The translations under genes and the position numbers were made by a program. A stretch of 5,166 nucleotides of DNA from Flavimaricola sp. (GTDB taxonomy: Bacteria > Pseudomonadota > Alphaproteobacteria > Rhodobacterales > Rhodobacteraceae): NCBI GenBank assembly GCA_023300365.1, contig JALZWD010000030.1:1-5166 (forward strand), read 5' to 3'. Of the stretch, positions 1-5,166 are shown in pieces. Numbering within the stretch: position 1 is the stretch's first letter; each line of letters starts with the position of its first letter. The notes under the pieces were generated by a model, which saw only the letters and a list, made by a program, of their open reading frames with translations, made no database searches and had not been told where the DNA came from.

Positions 1-88
1 GTCGCTAAGACGTGGCCCATGCAGCCAGGGTTTGTTTGGGGCATTTGACCCAAATCTGCCTTGCTTGGGCGCCGGAGGTGGCGCGGAC

Positions 89-403
89 CTAGAGTTCGTT
101 CATCAATTGGCTTTTGGCCTCGGCCATCAGCTCAGCCATTTTGGCGCGCAGGGTGGCCTCGTCGGTTTTGCCGCCCAAATCGCCCGCAACTTTGCGGAAA
201 ACGTCTTCATCGCCGGCCTCTTCGAAATCGGATTTGATGACGTCTTTTGCATAGGCCTCGGCATCCGCGCCGGATTTGCCCATCAGATCAGCGGCCCAGA
301 GGCCCAAAAGCTTGTTGCGGCGGGCGTCGGCCTTGAACTGCATTTCGGCGTCATGGGCGAATTTGTTTTCGAAGGCGTTTTGGCGGTCGTCGAGAGAACT
401 CAT
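89..403 (-). CDS. F1-ATPase inhibitor zeta subunit family protein (DUF1476)
   Basis: This is a 104-residue soluble, mostly helical, charged protein. It begins [20 protein letters not shown] and contains the family block around residues 15-36 ([20 protein letters not shown]). Proteins of this family (DUF1476) include the zeta subunit of Paracoccus denitrificans F1Fo-ATP synthase, which binds the catalytic F1 head and blocks ATP hydrolysis through its N-terminal segment. The N-terminal segment is present here, and the length is about normal for the family. I chose the ATG at 401-403 because conserved sequence starts there and AAAGGAC (plus-strand 413-419) lies nine bases upstream. An upstream in-frame ATG at 499 would add 32 low-complexity Pro/Ser/Thr-rich residues unlike the family. 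The gene diverges from purC across 196 bases. No signal peptide or membrane segment is visible. Family assignment is firm; actual inhibitory strength varies among members and cannot be read from sequence. Confidence 0.9.
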   Translation of the reverse strand: MSSLDDRQNAFENKFAHDAEMQFKADARRNKLLGLWAADLMGKSGADAEAYAKDVIKSDFEEAGDEDVFRKVAGDLGGKTDEATLRAKMAELMAEAKSQLMNEL

Positions 404-412
404 GGTTTGGGC

Positions 413-419
413 GTCCTTT
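413..419 (-). promoter_or_regulatory. Ribosome-binding site of the zeta/DUF1476 gene
   Basis: Read on the minus strand this is AAAGGAC, ending nine bases before the ATG at 403. It supports the short start over the longer in-frame alternative at 499. Confidence 0.65.
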
Positions 420-443
420 GGTTGGATCGAGGGTGTTGACGTA

Positions 444-472
444 GATATGGCGGCTTGGGGGGGATATGACAA
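444..472 (-). promoter_or_regulatory. Possible promoter for the zeta/DUF1476 gene
   Basis: On the minus strand, TTGTCA (plus 467-472, five of six matches to the sigma70 -35 consensus) is followed after 17 bases by CATATC (plus 444-449, only three of six to the -10 consensus). An alternative -10, TATCTA at plus 442-447, gives a 19-base spacer. The position, about 40-70 bases upstream of the start codon, is sensible. The -10 element is poor, so this is only a candidate. Confidence 0.3.
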
Positions 473-519
473 TGCGCGGGGTGTGGGAAACTTGGGCAAT
501 TTGAGGCCCCTTTGGCCGC

Positions 520-548
520 TTGCCCCGCAGATTGGCTTAATCTATAGG
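520..548 (+). promoter_or_regulatory. Candidate sigma70-type promoter for purC-purS-purQ
   Basis: TTGCCC at 520-525 and TATAGG at 543-548 are separated by exactly 17 bases, each matching four of six consensus positions. Transcription would start near 555, leaving a leader of roughly 45 bases before the purC ATG at 600. It is the best-spaced pair I found in the divergent intergenic region. Confidence 0.45.
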
Positions 549-599
549 ACGGCCATACCCAAGGGGCGGGACAACCTGCGCCGCAGTCGCGAGAGTTAT

Positions 600-1361
600 A
601 TGGCACGACGCAAGAAGGTTTACGAAGGTAAGGCCAAGGTTCTTTATGAAGGCCCGGAGCCGGGCACTTTGGTTCAGTATTTCAAAGATGATGCGACCGC
701 CGGAAACGGCGAGAAAAAGGATGTGATTGACGGCAAGGGTGTGTTGAACAACCGCTTGTCTGAGTTTTTCATGACCGGCCTTGCGAGCATTGGTGTGCCG
801 ACGCATTTCATCAAGCGTTTGAACATGCGCGAGCAGTTGATCCGGCAGGTTGAGATTGTGCCGCTGGAGGTGATTGTGCGCAATTACGCGGCGGGCACGA
901 TGGCCAAGCGTATGGGCCTTGAGGAAGGCACGCCGCTGCCGCGGCCGATTGTTGAGTTTAGTTATAAAGACGACAGTCTGAATGACCCGTTGGTGCCCGA
1001 AGAATACATCATCGCGTTTGGGTGGGCCTCGCAGCAGGACATGGATGATATCGTGGCGATGGCGTTGCGGGTGAATGATTTTATGTCGGGTGTGATGTTT
1101 GGTGTTGGGATCAAGTTGATTGATTTTAAGATCGAGATGGGCCGGGTTTGGGAAAATGAGTTTCCGCGTTTGATCGTGGCCGATGAGATCAGCCCGGACA
1201 GTTGCCGTTTGTGGGACATTGAGACGGGTAATAAGCTTGATAAAGACGTGTTCCGCCGGGATTTGGGCTCGCTTACGGATGCCTATACTGAGGTGGCGCG
1301 GCGTTTGGGGGTTTTGCCGTCGAATGTGACGCATCGGCCGAAACCGACGTTGATCAACTAG
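600..1361 (+). CDS. purC: Phosphoribosylaminoimidazole-succinocarboxamide (SAICAR) synthase
   Basis: PurC joins CAIR and aspartate using ATP to make SAICAR, a cytosolic step of de novo purine synthesis. The 253-residue product has the usual length and the expected landmarks: the N-terminal nucleotide-binding strand with YEGKAK at 8-13; the signature [14 protein letters not shown] at 87-100 (the last position of this pattern is usually Ser and is Thr here); IDFKIE at 174-179; and DEISPDSCR at 195-203. The sequence ends KPTLIN as in Rhodobacteraceae homologues. I start at the ATG at 600 because the family motif [10 protein letters not shown] begins there. The reading frame is open upstream to 276, but that stretch lies over the promoter region and the antisense zeta gene. 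The ribosome-binding site is weak (GAGAG at 591-595). It is probably the first gene of an operon with purS (63 bases downstream) and purQ. Confidence 0.97.
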   Translation: MARRKKVYEGKAKVLYEGPEPGTLVQYFKDDATAGNGEKKDVIDGKGVLNNRLSEFFMTGLASIGVPTHFIKRLNMREQLIRQVEIVPLEVIVRNYAAGTMAKRMGLEEGTPLPRPIVEFSYKDDSLNDPLVPEEYIIAFGWASQQDMDDIVAMALRVNDFMSGVMFGVGIKLIDFKIEMGRVWENEFPRLIVADEISPDSCRLWDIETGNKLDKDVFRRDLGSLTDAYTEVARRLGVLPSNVTHRPKPTLIN

Positions 1362-1424
1362 GGCGTTGGAAGTGAGTATTTTTGGCAAGATGAGACTTGT
1401 TGGGATGAAGATGGGGATGTGTCG

Positions 1425-1655
1425 ATGAAAGCCAAAGTGCATGTAATGCTGAAGAATGGTGTTTTGGACCCGCAAGGCGAGGCGGTGCGGCATGCGCTGG
1501 GCACGTTGGGGTTTGATGGTGTGCAAGGTGTGCGGCAGGGCAAAGTGATCGAGCTTGATCTGGCCGAGGGCACATCTGAGGCGCAGGTGACCGAGATGTG
1601 TGAGAAGCTGCTCGCGAATACGGTGATTGAGAGTTACCGGATCGAACTGGCCTGA
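1425..1655 (+). CDS. purS: Phosphoribosylformylglycinamidine (FGAM) synthase subunit PurS
   Basis: PurS is the small, non-catalytic subunit that bridges PurL and PurQ in the three-part FGAM synthetase of bacteria lacking the single large PurL. The product is 76 residues. It starts [20 protein letters not shown], carries [12 protein letters not shown] in the middle, and ends in the conserved [13 protein letters not shown] segment, all typical of PurS over its full length. Two starts are possible: GTG at 1419 and ATG at 1425. I choose ATG because homologues begin with MKA(K/R)VHVMLKNG and because a G-rich stretch (GGGGAT, 1413-1418) sits at a usable distance. It lies 63 bases after purC and 14 bases before purQ. 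The gene for the partner PurL is not in the window. Confidence 0.95.
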   Translation: MKAKVHVMLKNGVLDPQGEAVRHALGTLGFDGVQGVRQGKVIELDLAEGTSEAQVTEMCEKLLANTVIESYRIELA

Positions 1656-1660
1656 GGGGA
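1654..1660 (+). promoter_or_regulatory. Ribosome-binding site of purQ
   Basis: GAGGGGA lies nine bases before the purQ ATG at 1670 and overlaps the last two bases of the purS stop codon. This arrangement favours coupled translation of PurS and PurQ, which work in one complex. Confidence 0.65.
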
Positions 1661-1669
1661 CTGCGCGAT

Positions 1670-2338
1670 ATGAAAGCTGCTGTGATCGTTTTTCCCGGAT
1701 CGAATTGTGATCGGGATATGGCTGTGGCCCTAAAGGCCGCGGGGGCCGATGTTTCGATGGTGTGGCACAAGGATGCGGCCTTGCCGGAGGGCGTTGATCT
1801 GGTTGCTTTGCCGGGTGGGTTTTCGTTTGGCGATTATCTGCGCTGTGGTGCGATTGCCGCCCAATCGCCGGTGTGTCAGGCGGTGGTGAAGCACGCCGAG
1901 CGCGGAGGCTATGTGTTGGGCGTGTGCAACGGATTTCAGGTGTTGACCGAAACCGGATTATTGCCGGGCGCATTGATGCGTAATGCGGGGCTGACGTTTG
2001 TGTGCAAGAGCCAGAGCCTGAGGGTGGAGACGTCGCAGTCGGCGTTTACCCAAAACTATAACGCCGGTGATGTGGTGAATTTTCCGATTGCGCATCACGA
2101 TGGCAATTATTTTGCCGATGATGCCACGTTGGCGATGTTGCAAGATGCCGACCGGATTGCCCTGACTTATGATGATAATCCCAACGGAAGTCGCGCGGAT
2201 ATTGCGGGCGTTTTGTCGGACAACCGGCGGGTTTTGGGATTGATGCCGCATCCGGAGCGGGTGGTGGACGCAGTGCACGGTAGCACCGAAGGCCAGGCGA
2301 TGTTTCGCGGCCTTGTTGGGGTGATGGCGGGCGCCTAG
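1670..2338 (+). CDS. purQ: FGAM synthase glutaminase subunit PurQ
   Basis: PurQ hydrolyses glutamine and passes ammonia to PurL for conversion of FGAR to FGAM. The 222-residue product is a complete class I (triad-type) glutamine amidotransferase. It has the N-terminal strand [10 protein letters not shown] (residues 5-14), the oxyanion-region [15 protein letters not shown] (46-60), the nucleophile elbow GVCNGFQ with Cys86 as catalytic cysteine, and the His194/Glu196 pair in MPHPE near the C-terminus. Length is normal for stand-alone PurQ. The ATG at 1670 has a good ribosome-binding site and begins directly with the first beta strand. The gene follows purS by 14 bases. It ends 72 bases before the dctB-like kinase gene with no convincing terminator between them. 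Confidence 0.97.
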   Translation: MKAAVIVFPGSNCDRDMAVALKAAGADVSMVWHKDAALPEGVDLVALPGGFSFGDYLRCGAIAAQSPVCQAVVKHAERGGYVLGVCNGFQVLTETGLLPGALMRNAGLTFVCKSQSLRVETSQSAFTQNYNAGDVVNFPIAHHDGNYFADDATLAMLQDADRIALTYDDNPNGSRADIAGVLSDNRRVLGLMPHPERVVDAVHGSTEGQAMFRGLVGVMAGA

Positions 2339-2410
2339 TTTCGGCAAAGCGGCGCTTGGGCGTGCGCATGTTTGTTGCGGCGGTGGTGTCGGTAGCGTAG
2401 CCTGTGACGT

Positions 2411-4162
2411 ATGAGTGATGCGCGATCAGATCAAAGCGGATGGGTGCCTCGGCGATGGCGCCCCCGGCTTGGTTTGGGGATGTTCATCATCACGGCGCTG
2501 TGCGTCATCTATATTACCAACCAATTCCTGACCCAGCGGTTTACCGAGACCACGCGGAACCGGGCCGAAGTTCGGCTGACGCTGTATGTGGGGAACCTGA
2601 TTTCAGAATTGCAGCGTAATTCGATCGTGCCACAGCTTTTGGCGCGCGATCCCGAGCTTATCCGGGCGTTGTCGGGGAATGATTATACCTCGTCGACGCA
2701 GCGGCTTTTGACATTTGTGGATGAGATCGGCGCGGCGTCGATTATGCTTTATGATATCGGGGGCCGGGTTGTTGCGGCGACGGACCGCAATCGTTTGGGA
2801 GAATCCCATGGATCGGCCGCGTATTTTGTTGATGCGCGACGCTCGAACGACACTATTTTCACATCGCTTCAGCGCGAGACCGCGGGCTATCAATTCGTCT
2901 ATTCGCGGCAGATGGAATTTCAGGGCAATACGGTGGGCGTGATTGCCGTTGAGGTCGATTTGCAAAAGCTTGAGCGGGGGTGGGCCAGTTCGCTTGATGC
3001 GGTGTTGGTGGCCGATAGCGAACGGCGGATTGTCTTGGCCTCGGAGCCGCGATGGCGCGGGATGATTGAAGAGGATGCGCTTGCGGTACAATCCGCGCCC
3101 TCGGCGATTGACCGCGCGTTTCGTTTGACGACGGATTGGACCCCCTTGCCGCCGGATGCCTATTTGGGGGGGCAGGCGGTTTTGCGGCGTGAGCAGCGTG
3201 TGCCATTTGAGGGTTGGACGATCGTGAGTTTCACGCCCTATACCTCGGTGCGCGAGCGTGTGAATGGCGTTTTGGCGCTTGAGATCATGGGATTCGCGAT
3301 CCTTTTGACGGGGGCGTTTTGGGTCGGTTCGCGTAAAACCGAGAACCGGGCCCTGTTTTTTCAGCGTGAATCGGCGGACTTACGCGCCTTGAATGAACGA
3401 TTACAGCAGGAAATTGCCGAGCGTGAGAAGGTTGAAAAGACGCTGGAGGTGGCCGAGCAGAGCCTTGCGCAATCCTCAAAACTCGCGGTTTTGGGCGAGA
3501 TGTCCGCAGCCGTGAGCCACGAATTGAACCAACCGTTGGCGGCGATGAAAACCTATTTGGCAGGCGCGCGATTGCTTTTGACGCGCAAGCGGCCGGAGGA
3601 GGCCCTGTCGTCGTTTCAACGGATTGACGACCTGATTGACCGGATGGGCGCGATCACGCGCCAGTTGAAATCCTATGCCAGAAAAGGCGCCGATGCCTTT
3701 GAGGCGGTGGACGCACGGGCCTGTGTTTCCACGGCTTTATCGATGATGGAGCCGCAATTGAAGGTGCGCGATGTGGAGATCACGCGGACCCTGCCGAACG
3801 CGCCGGTGATGATTTACGGAGATCGGCTGCGGCTTGAGCAGGTGATCATCAATTTGCTGCGCAACGCGCTTGATGCGACCAAAGCCGAAGGGCGCCCGGC
3901 GGTGGATATCATTTTGGCGGCGGGCGAGACGGTGGTGTTGACGGTGCGTGACAACGGCGAGGGGATCGAAGATCTTGATGCGCTGTTTGAGCCGTTTTAC
4001 ACCACAAAACAGCCCGGAGATGGGGTTGGGCTTGGGCTTGCTATATCATCAGGGATCATTAACGACTTGGGTGGGCGCTTGACGGCGCGCAATGGATCAA
4101 CTGGCGGCGCCGTATTTGAGGTGCAACTGCCGGTGATGCAAGAAAAACTCGCGGCGGAATAG
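2411..4162 (+). CDS. dctB: DctB-type membrane sensor histidine kinase
   Basis: The 583-residue product has a short basic cytoplasmic start, a first membrane helix (about 20-39), a periplasmic double-PAS-like sensor (about 40-285), and a second membrane helix (about 287-306). A coiled-coil linker (about 316-350) leads to a complete kinase core. The H box is SHELNQP with phospho-accepting His370, the N box is around 477-489 (Asn481, Asn485), G1 is DNGEGI (514-519), the F box is FEPFYTTK (526-533) and G2 is GVGLGLAIS (538-546). This layout and the H-box style match DctB, which senses C4-dicarboxylates and phosphorylates DctD. The sensor is diverged: the FRPYF-like segment reads SAAYF (135-139), and the usual Lys before the second sensor strand's VDL appears to be Glu181. 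The ligand is therefore uncertain. The start is bounded by an in-frame TGA at 2405-2407; ATG 2411 is the only start upstream of the first membrane helix. No good ribosome-binding site is visible. Confidence 0.8.
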   Translation: MSDARSDQSGWVPRRWRPRLGLGMFIITALCVIYITNQFLTQRFTETTRNRAEVRLTLYVGNLISELQRNSIVPQLLARDPELIRALSGNDYTSSTQRLLTFVDEIGAASIMLYDIGGRVVAATDRNRLGESHGSAAYFVDARRSNDTIFTSLQRETAGYQFVYSRQMEFQGNTVGVIAVEVDLQKLERGWASSLDAVLVADSERRIVLASEPRWRGMIEEDALAVQSAPSAIDRAFRLTTDWTPLPPDAYLGGQAVLRREQRVPFEGWTIVSFTPYTSVRERVNGVLALEIMGFAILLTGAFWVGSRKTENRALFFQRESADLRALNERLQQEIAEREKVEKTLEVAEQSLAQSSKLAVLGEMSAAVSHELNQPLAAMKTYLAGARLLLTRKRPEEALSSFQRIDDLIDRMGAITRQLKSYARKGADAFEAVDARACVSTALSMMEPQLKVRDVEITRTLPNAPVMIYGDRLRLEQVIINLLRNALDATKAEGRPAVDIILAAGETVVLTVRDNGEGIEDLDALFEPFYTTKQPGDGVGLGLAISSGIINDLGGRLTARNGSTGGAVFEVQLPVMQEKLAAE

Positions 4163-4167
4163 GAGAG
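4161..4167 (+). promoter_or_regulatory. Ribosome-binding site of dctD, overlapping the dctB stop
   Basis: AGGAGAG is a strong Shine-Dalgarno sequence five bases before the ATG at 4173. Its first two bases are the last two of the dctB stop codon TAG (4160-4162), so ribosomes finishing the kinase should readily start the regulator. Confidence 0.8.
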
Positions 4168-4172
4168 ACCAC

Positions 4173-5166
4173 ATGAACAAGACGATGAAAGTCGCTATTG
4201 TGGACGACGAAAAAGACATGCGGCAATCGATCAGCCAATGGCTGGCGCTGTCGGGCTTTGAGACCGAAACCTATTCCAGCGCGGAGGATGCGCTTAAGGG
4301 ATTGCACCCCGATTTTGCCGGGATTGTGGTGAGCGATATTAAGATGCCGGGCATGGATGGGATGCAATTGCTTAAGCGGTTGCGGACGGTCGATAGCACG
4401 CTTCCGGTGATTATGATTACCGGGCACGGCGATGTGCCGATGGCCGTTGAGGCGATGCGGATTGGTGCGTTTGATTTTCTTGAGAAACCATTCAACCCCG
4501 ACAAGATGACCGAGCTTGCCAAACGTGCGACGAACGCGCGGCGTCTGACGCTTGATAACCGGGCGTTGCGGCGCGAGTTGTCGGACGGGTCGGCGTTGAT
4601 GAAAAAGCTGATTGGGGCGAGCCCGGTGATGGAGCGCCTCAAGGAGGATATCCTTGATTTGGGGCAGGCCGACGGCCATGTTTTGATCGAAGGCGAGACG
4701 GGTACGGGCAAGACGTTGGTGGCCCATGCATTGCATGCGGTGGGCGCGCGGGCGTCGAAGAAATTCGTTTTGCTAAGCTGTTCGGCGTATGACGAAGAGA
4801 CATTGGCGGCCAAGCTTTTTGGCCCGATGGCGGACGGAGACGAGGGTGTGCCGGCGGTGGAAGAGGCGCGCGGCGGGACGCTTGTGTTGGAGGATGTTGA
4901 GGCCTTGAGCCCGGCGTTTCAGGCGCGGTTGCTGACGGCGATCAACGATCAGGGCACCCCGGCGGAGACGCGGATTGTGGCGATTTGCAACCTGCAAGAC
5001 GAGGGCAAGACCTGTGAGAGCGTCCTGAGGCCGGATTTGTTTTACCGGCTTGCGGCTTTGCGGATCACGGTGCCACCGTTGCGCCAGCGCGGCGAGGATA
5101 TCTTGGTTTTGTTTTCGCGATTGTCCGAGCAATACGCCGACGAATATGGCTGTGGTGCGCCCGAGG
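4173..5166 (+). CDS. dctD: DctD-type response regulator with AAA+ domain lacking GAFTGA (partial, 3' end outside window)
   Basis: The visible 331 residues contain a receiver domain (about 5-120) and a sigma54-activator-type AAA+ domain (from about 145). The receiver has the acidic pair Asp11/Asp12, phospho-acceptor Asp55 in SDIKMPGMDG, Thr83 and Lys105. The AAA+ domain keeps Walker A GETGTGKT (174-181), a sensor I Asn273 in the ICN motif, the arginine-finger region LRPDLFYRL (Arg286, Arg292), and PPLRQRGEDI (301-310). It departs from the family in two ways. After LFG (215-217) the sigma54-contacting GAFTGA loop is absent, and the LFG-to-GGT interval is 16 residues, about five fewer than in NtrC. 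Walker B reads GGTLVLEDVE (234-243), with the usual Asp-Glu swapped to Glu-Asp (240-241). It sits ten bases after dctB, its presumed kinase. The C-terminal DNA-binding domain, if present, lies beyond the window. Family placement is firm; sigma54 dependence is doubtful. Confidence 0.85.
   Translation, partial: MNKTMKVAIVDDEKDMRQSISQWLALSGFETETYSSAEDALKGLHPDFAGIVVSDIKMPGMDGMQLLKRLRTVDSTLPVIMITGHGDVPMAVEAMRIGAFDFLEKPFNPDKMTELAKRATNARRLTLDNRALRRELSDGSALMKKLIGASPVMERLKEDILDLGQADGHVLIEGETGTGKTLVAHALHAVGARASKKFVLLSCSAYDEETLAAKLFGPMADGDEGVPAVEEARGGTLVLEDVEALSPAFQARLLTAINDQGTPAETRIVAICNLQDEGKTCESVLRPDLFYRLAALRITVPPLRQRGEDILVLFSRLSEQYADEYGCGAPE

Noticed and set aside
1..88. Possible terminator hairpins after the zeta gene (GCGCC/GGCGC at 69-84; ATTTG/CAAAT at 43-55)
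   Set aside because: Stems are only five base pairs and no T-run follows on the minus strand. I see no other feature in these 88 bases.
32..439. Plus-strand open frame opposite the zeta/DUF1476 gene
   Set aside because: Its translation shows no family features, while the minus strand encodes a clear DUF1476 protein with a ribosome-binding site.
404..499. Longer start for the zeta/DUF1476 protein at 499 on the minus strand
   Set aside because: The added 32 residues are Pro/Ser/Thr-rich and unlike the family, and the ribosome-binding site fits the ATG at 403.
276..599. In-frame N-terminal extension of purC by 108 codons
   Set aside because: The extension runs over the antisense zeta gene and promoter region; homologues start at the [10 protein letters not shown] motif encoded from 600.
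1419..1424. GTG start for purS two codons upstream
   Set aside because: Family members begin at the MKA(K/R)VHVML segment, which starts at ATG 1425. The difference is only two residues, so it cannot be excluded.
537..1973. Long antisense open frame of 478 codons opposite purC, purS and the start of purQ
   Set aside because: It is rich in Arg, His and Pro with no recognisable domain, covers three certain genes, and arises because the sense codon usage rarely creates antisense stops.
2329..2360. Possible terminator hairpin after purQ (GCGCC at 2331-2335 with GGCGC at 2351-2355)
   Set aside because: Five-pair stem with a 15-base loop and no T-run; not convincing as an intrinsic terminator.
2372..2398. 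Possible dctB promoter (TTGTTG with TAGCGT)
   Set aside because: The spacer is 15 bases and the elements match consensus poorly.
4059..4736. Antisense open frame of 225 codons opposite the dctB/dctD junction
   Set aside because: Basic, low-complexity translation with no family resemblance; both sense genes here have full sets of conserved motifs.
4818..4900. Frameshift or sequencing error as the cause of the missing GAFTGA segment
   Set aside because: LFG before and GGTL after the gap are in the same frame, no stop occurs, and codon choice is uniform through the region, so a natural in-frame change is more likely.

Overview
The window looks like a stretch of chromosome from an alphaproteobacterium of the Rhodobacteraceae (Roseobacter/Paracoccus-like) group. 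Three things point there: a DUF1476 protein of the kind known as the F1-ATPase zeta subunit, a clade found in alphaproteobacteria; a SAICAR synthase of the type typical of that family; and separate PurS and PurQ proteins. There are no mobile elements, RNA genes, CRISPR arrays or sizeable repeats, and every gene is intact except the last, which runs off the right edge.

Layout. Positions 1-88 hold nothing I can support. A 104-residue zeta/DUF1476 gene lies on the minus strand (89-403). A 196-base divergent intergenic region follows, with a reasonable sigma70-type promoter for the rightward genes and a weaker one for the leftward gene. Next comes a purine cluster on the plus strand: purC (600-1361), purS (1425-1655) and purQ (1670-2338). 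After 72 bases with no visible terminator comes a two-component pair. The first is a membrane histidine kinase of the DctB type (2411-4162). The second is a DctD-type response regulator with receiver and AAA+ domains, starting at 4173 and cut off by the window end after 331 codons, before any DNA-binding domain.

How the genes work together. PurQ (glutaminase) and PurS (bridging subunit) form the FGAM synthetase complex with a small-type PurL that is not encoded here. PurC acts two enzymatic steps later in the same pathway. The zeta gene points away from the purine genes and links the locus to ATP-synthase control. DctB and DctD should form a phosphorelay: the dctD ribosome-binding site overlaps the dctB stop codon, so the two are probably translated together.

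The most notable signals are in the dct pair. The AAA+ domain of the regulator is clearly from the sigma54-activator family, but the GAFTGA loop that contacts sigma54 is missing and replaced by a shorter acidic segment. The Walker B acidic pair is also inverted (E-D instead of D-E). In the kinase, two basic positions that in characterised DctB proteins help hold the dicarboxylate appear to be Ala and Glu. Together these suggest a diverged Dct-like system that may not activate sigma54 promoters and may sense a different ligand.
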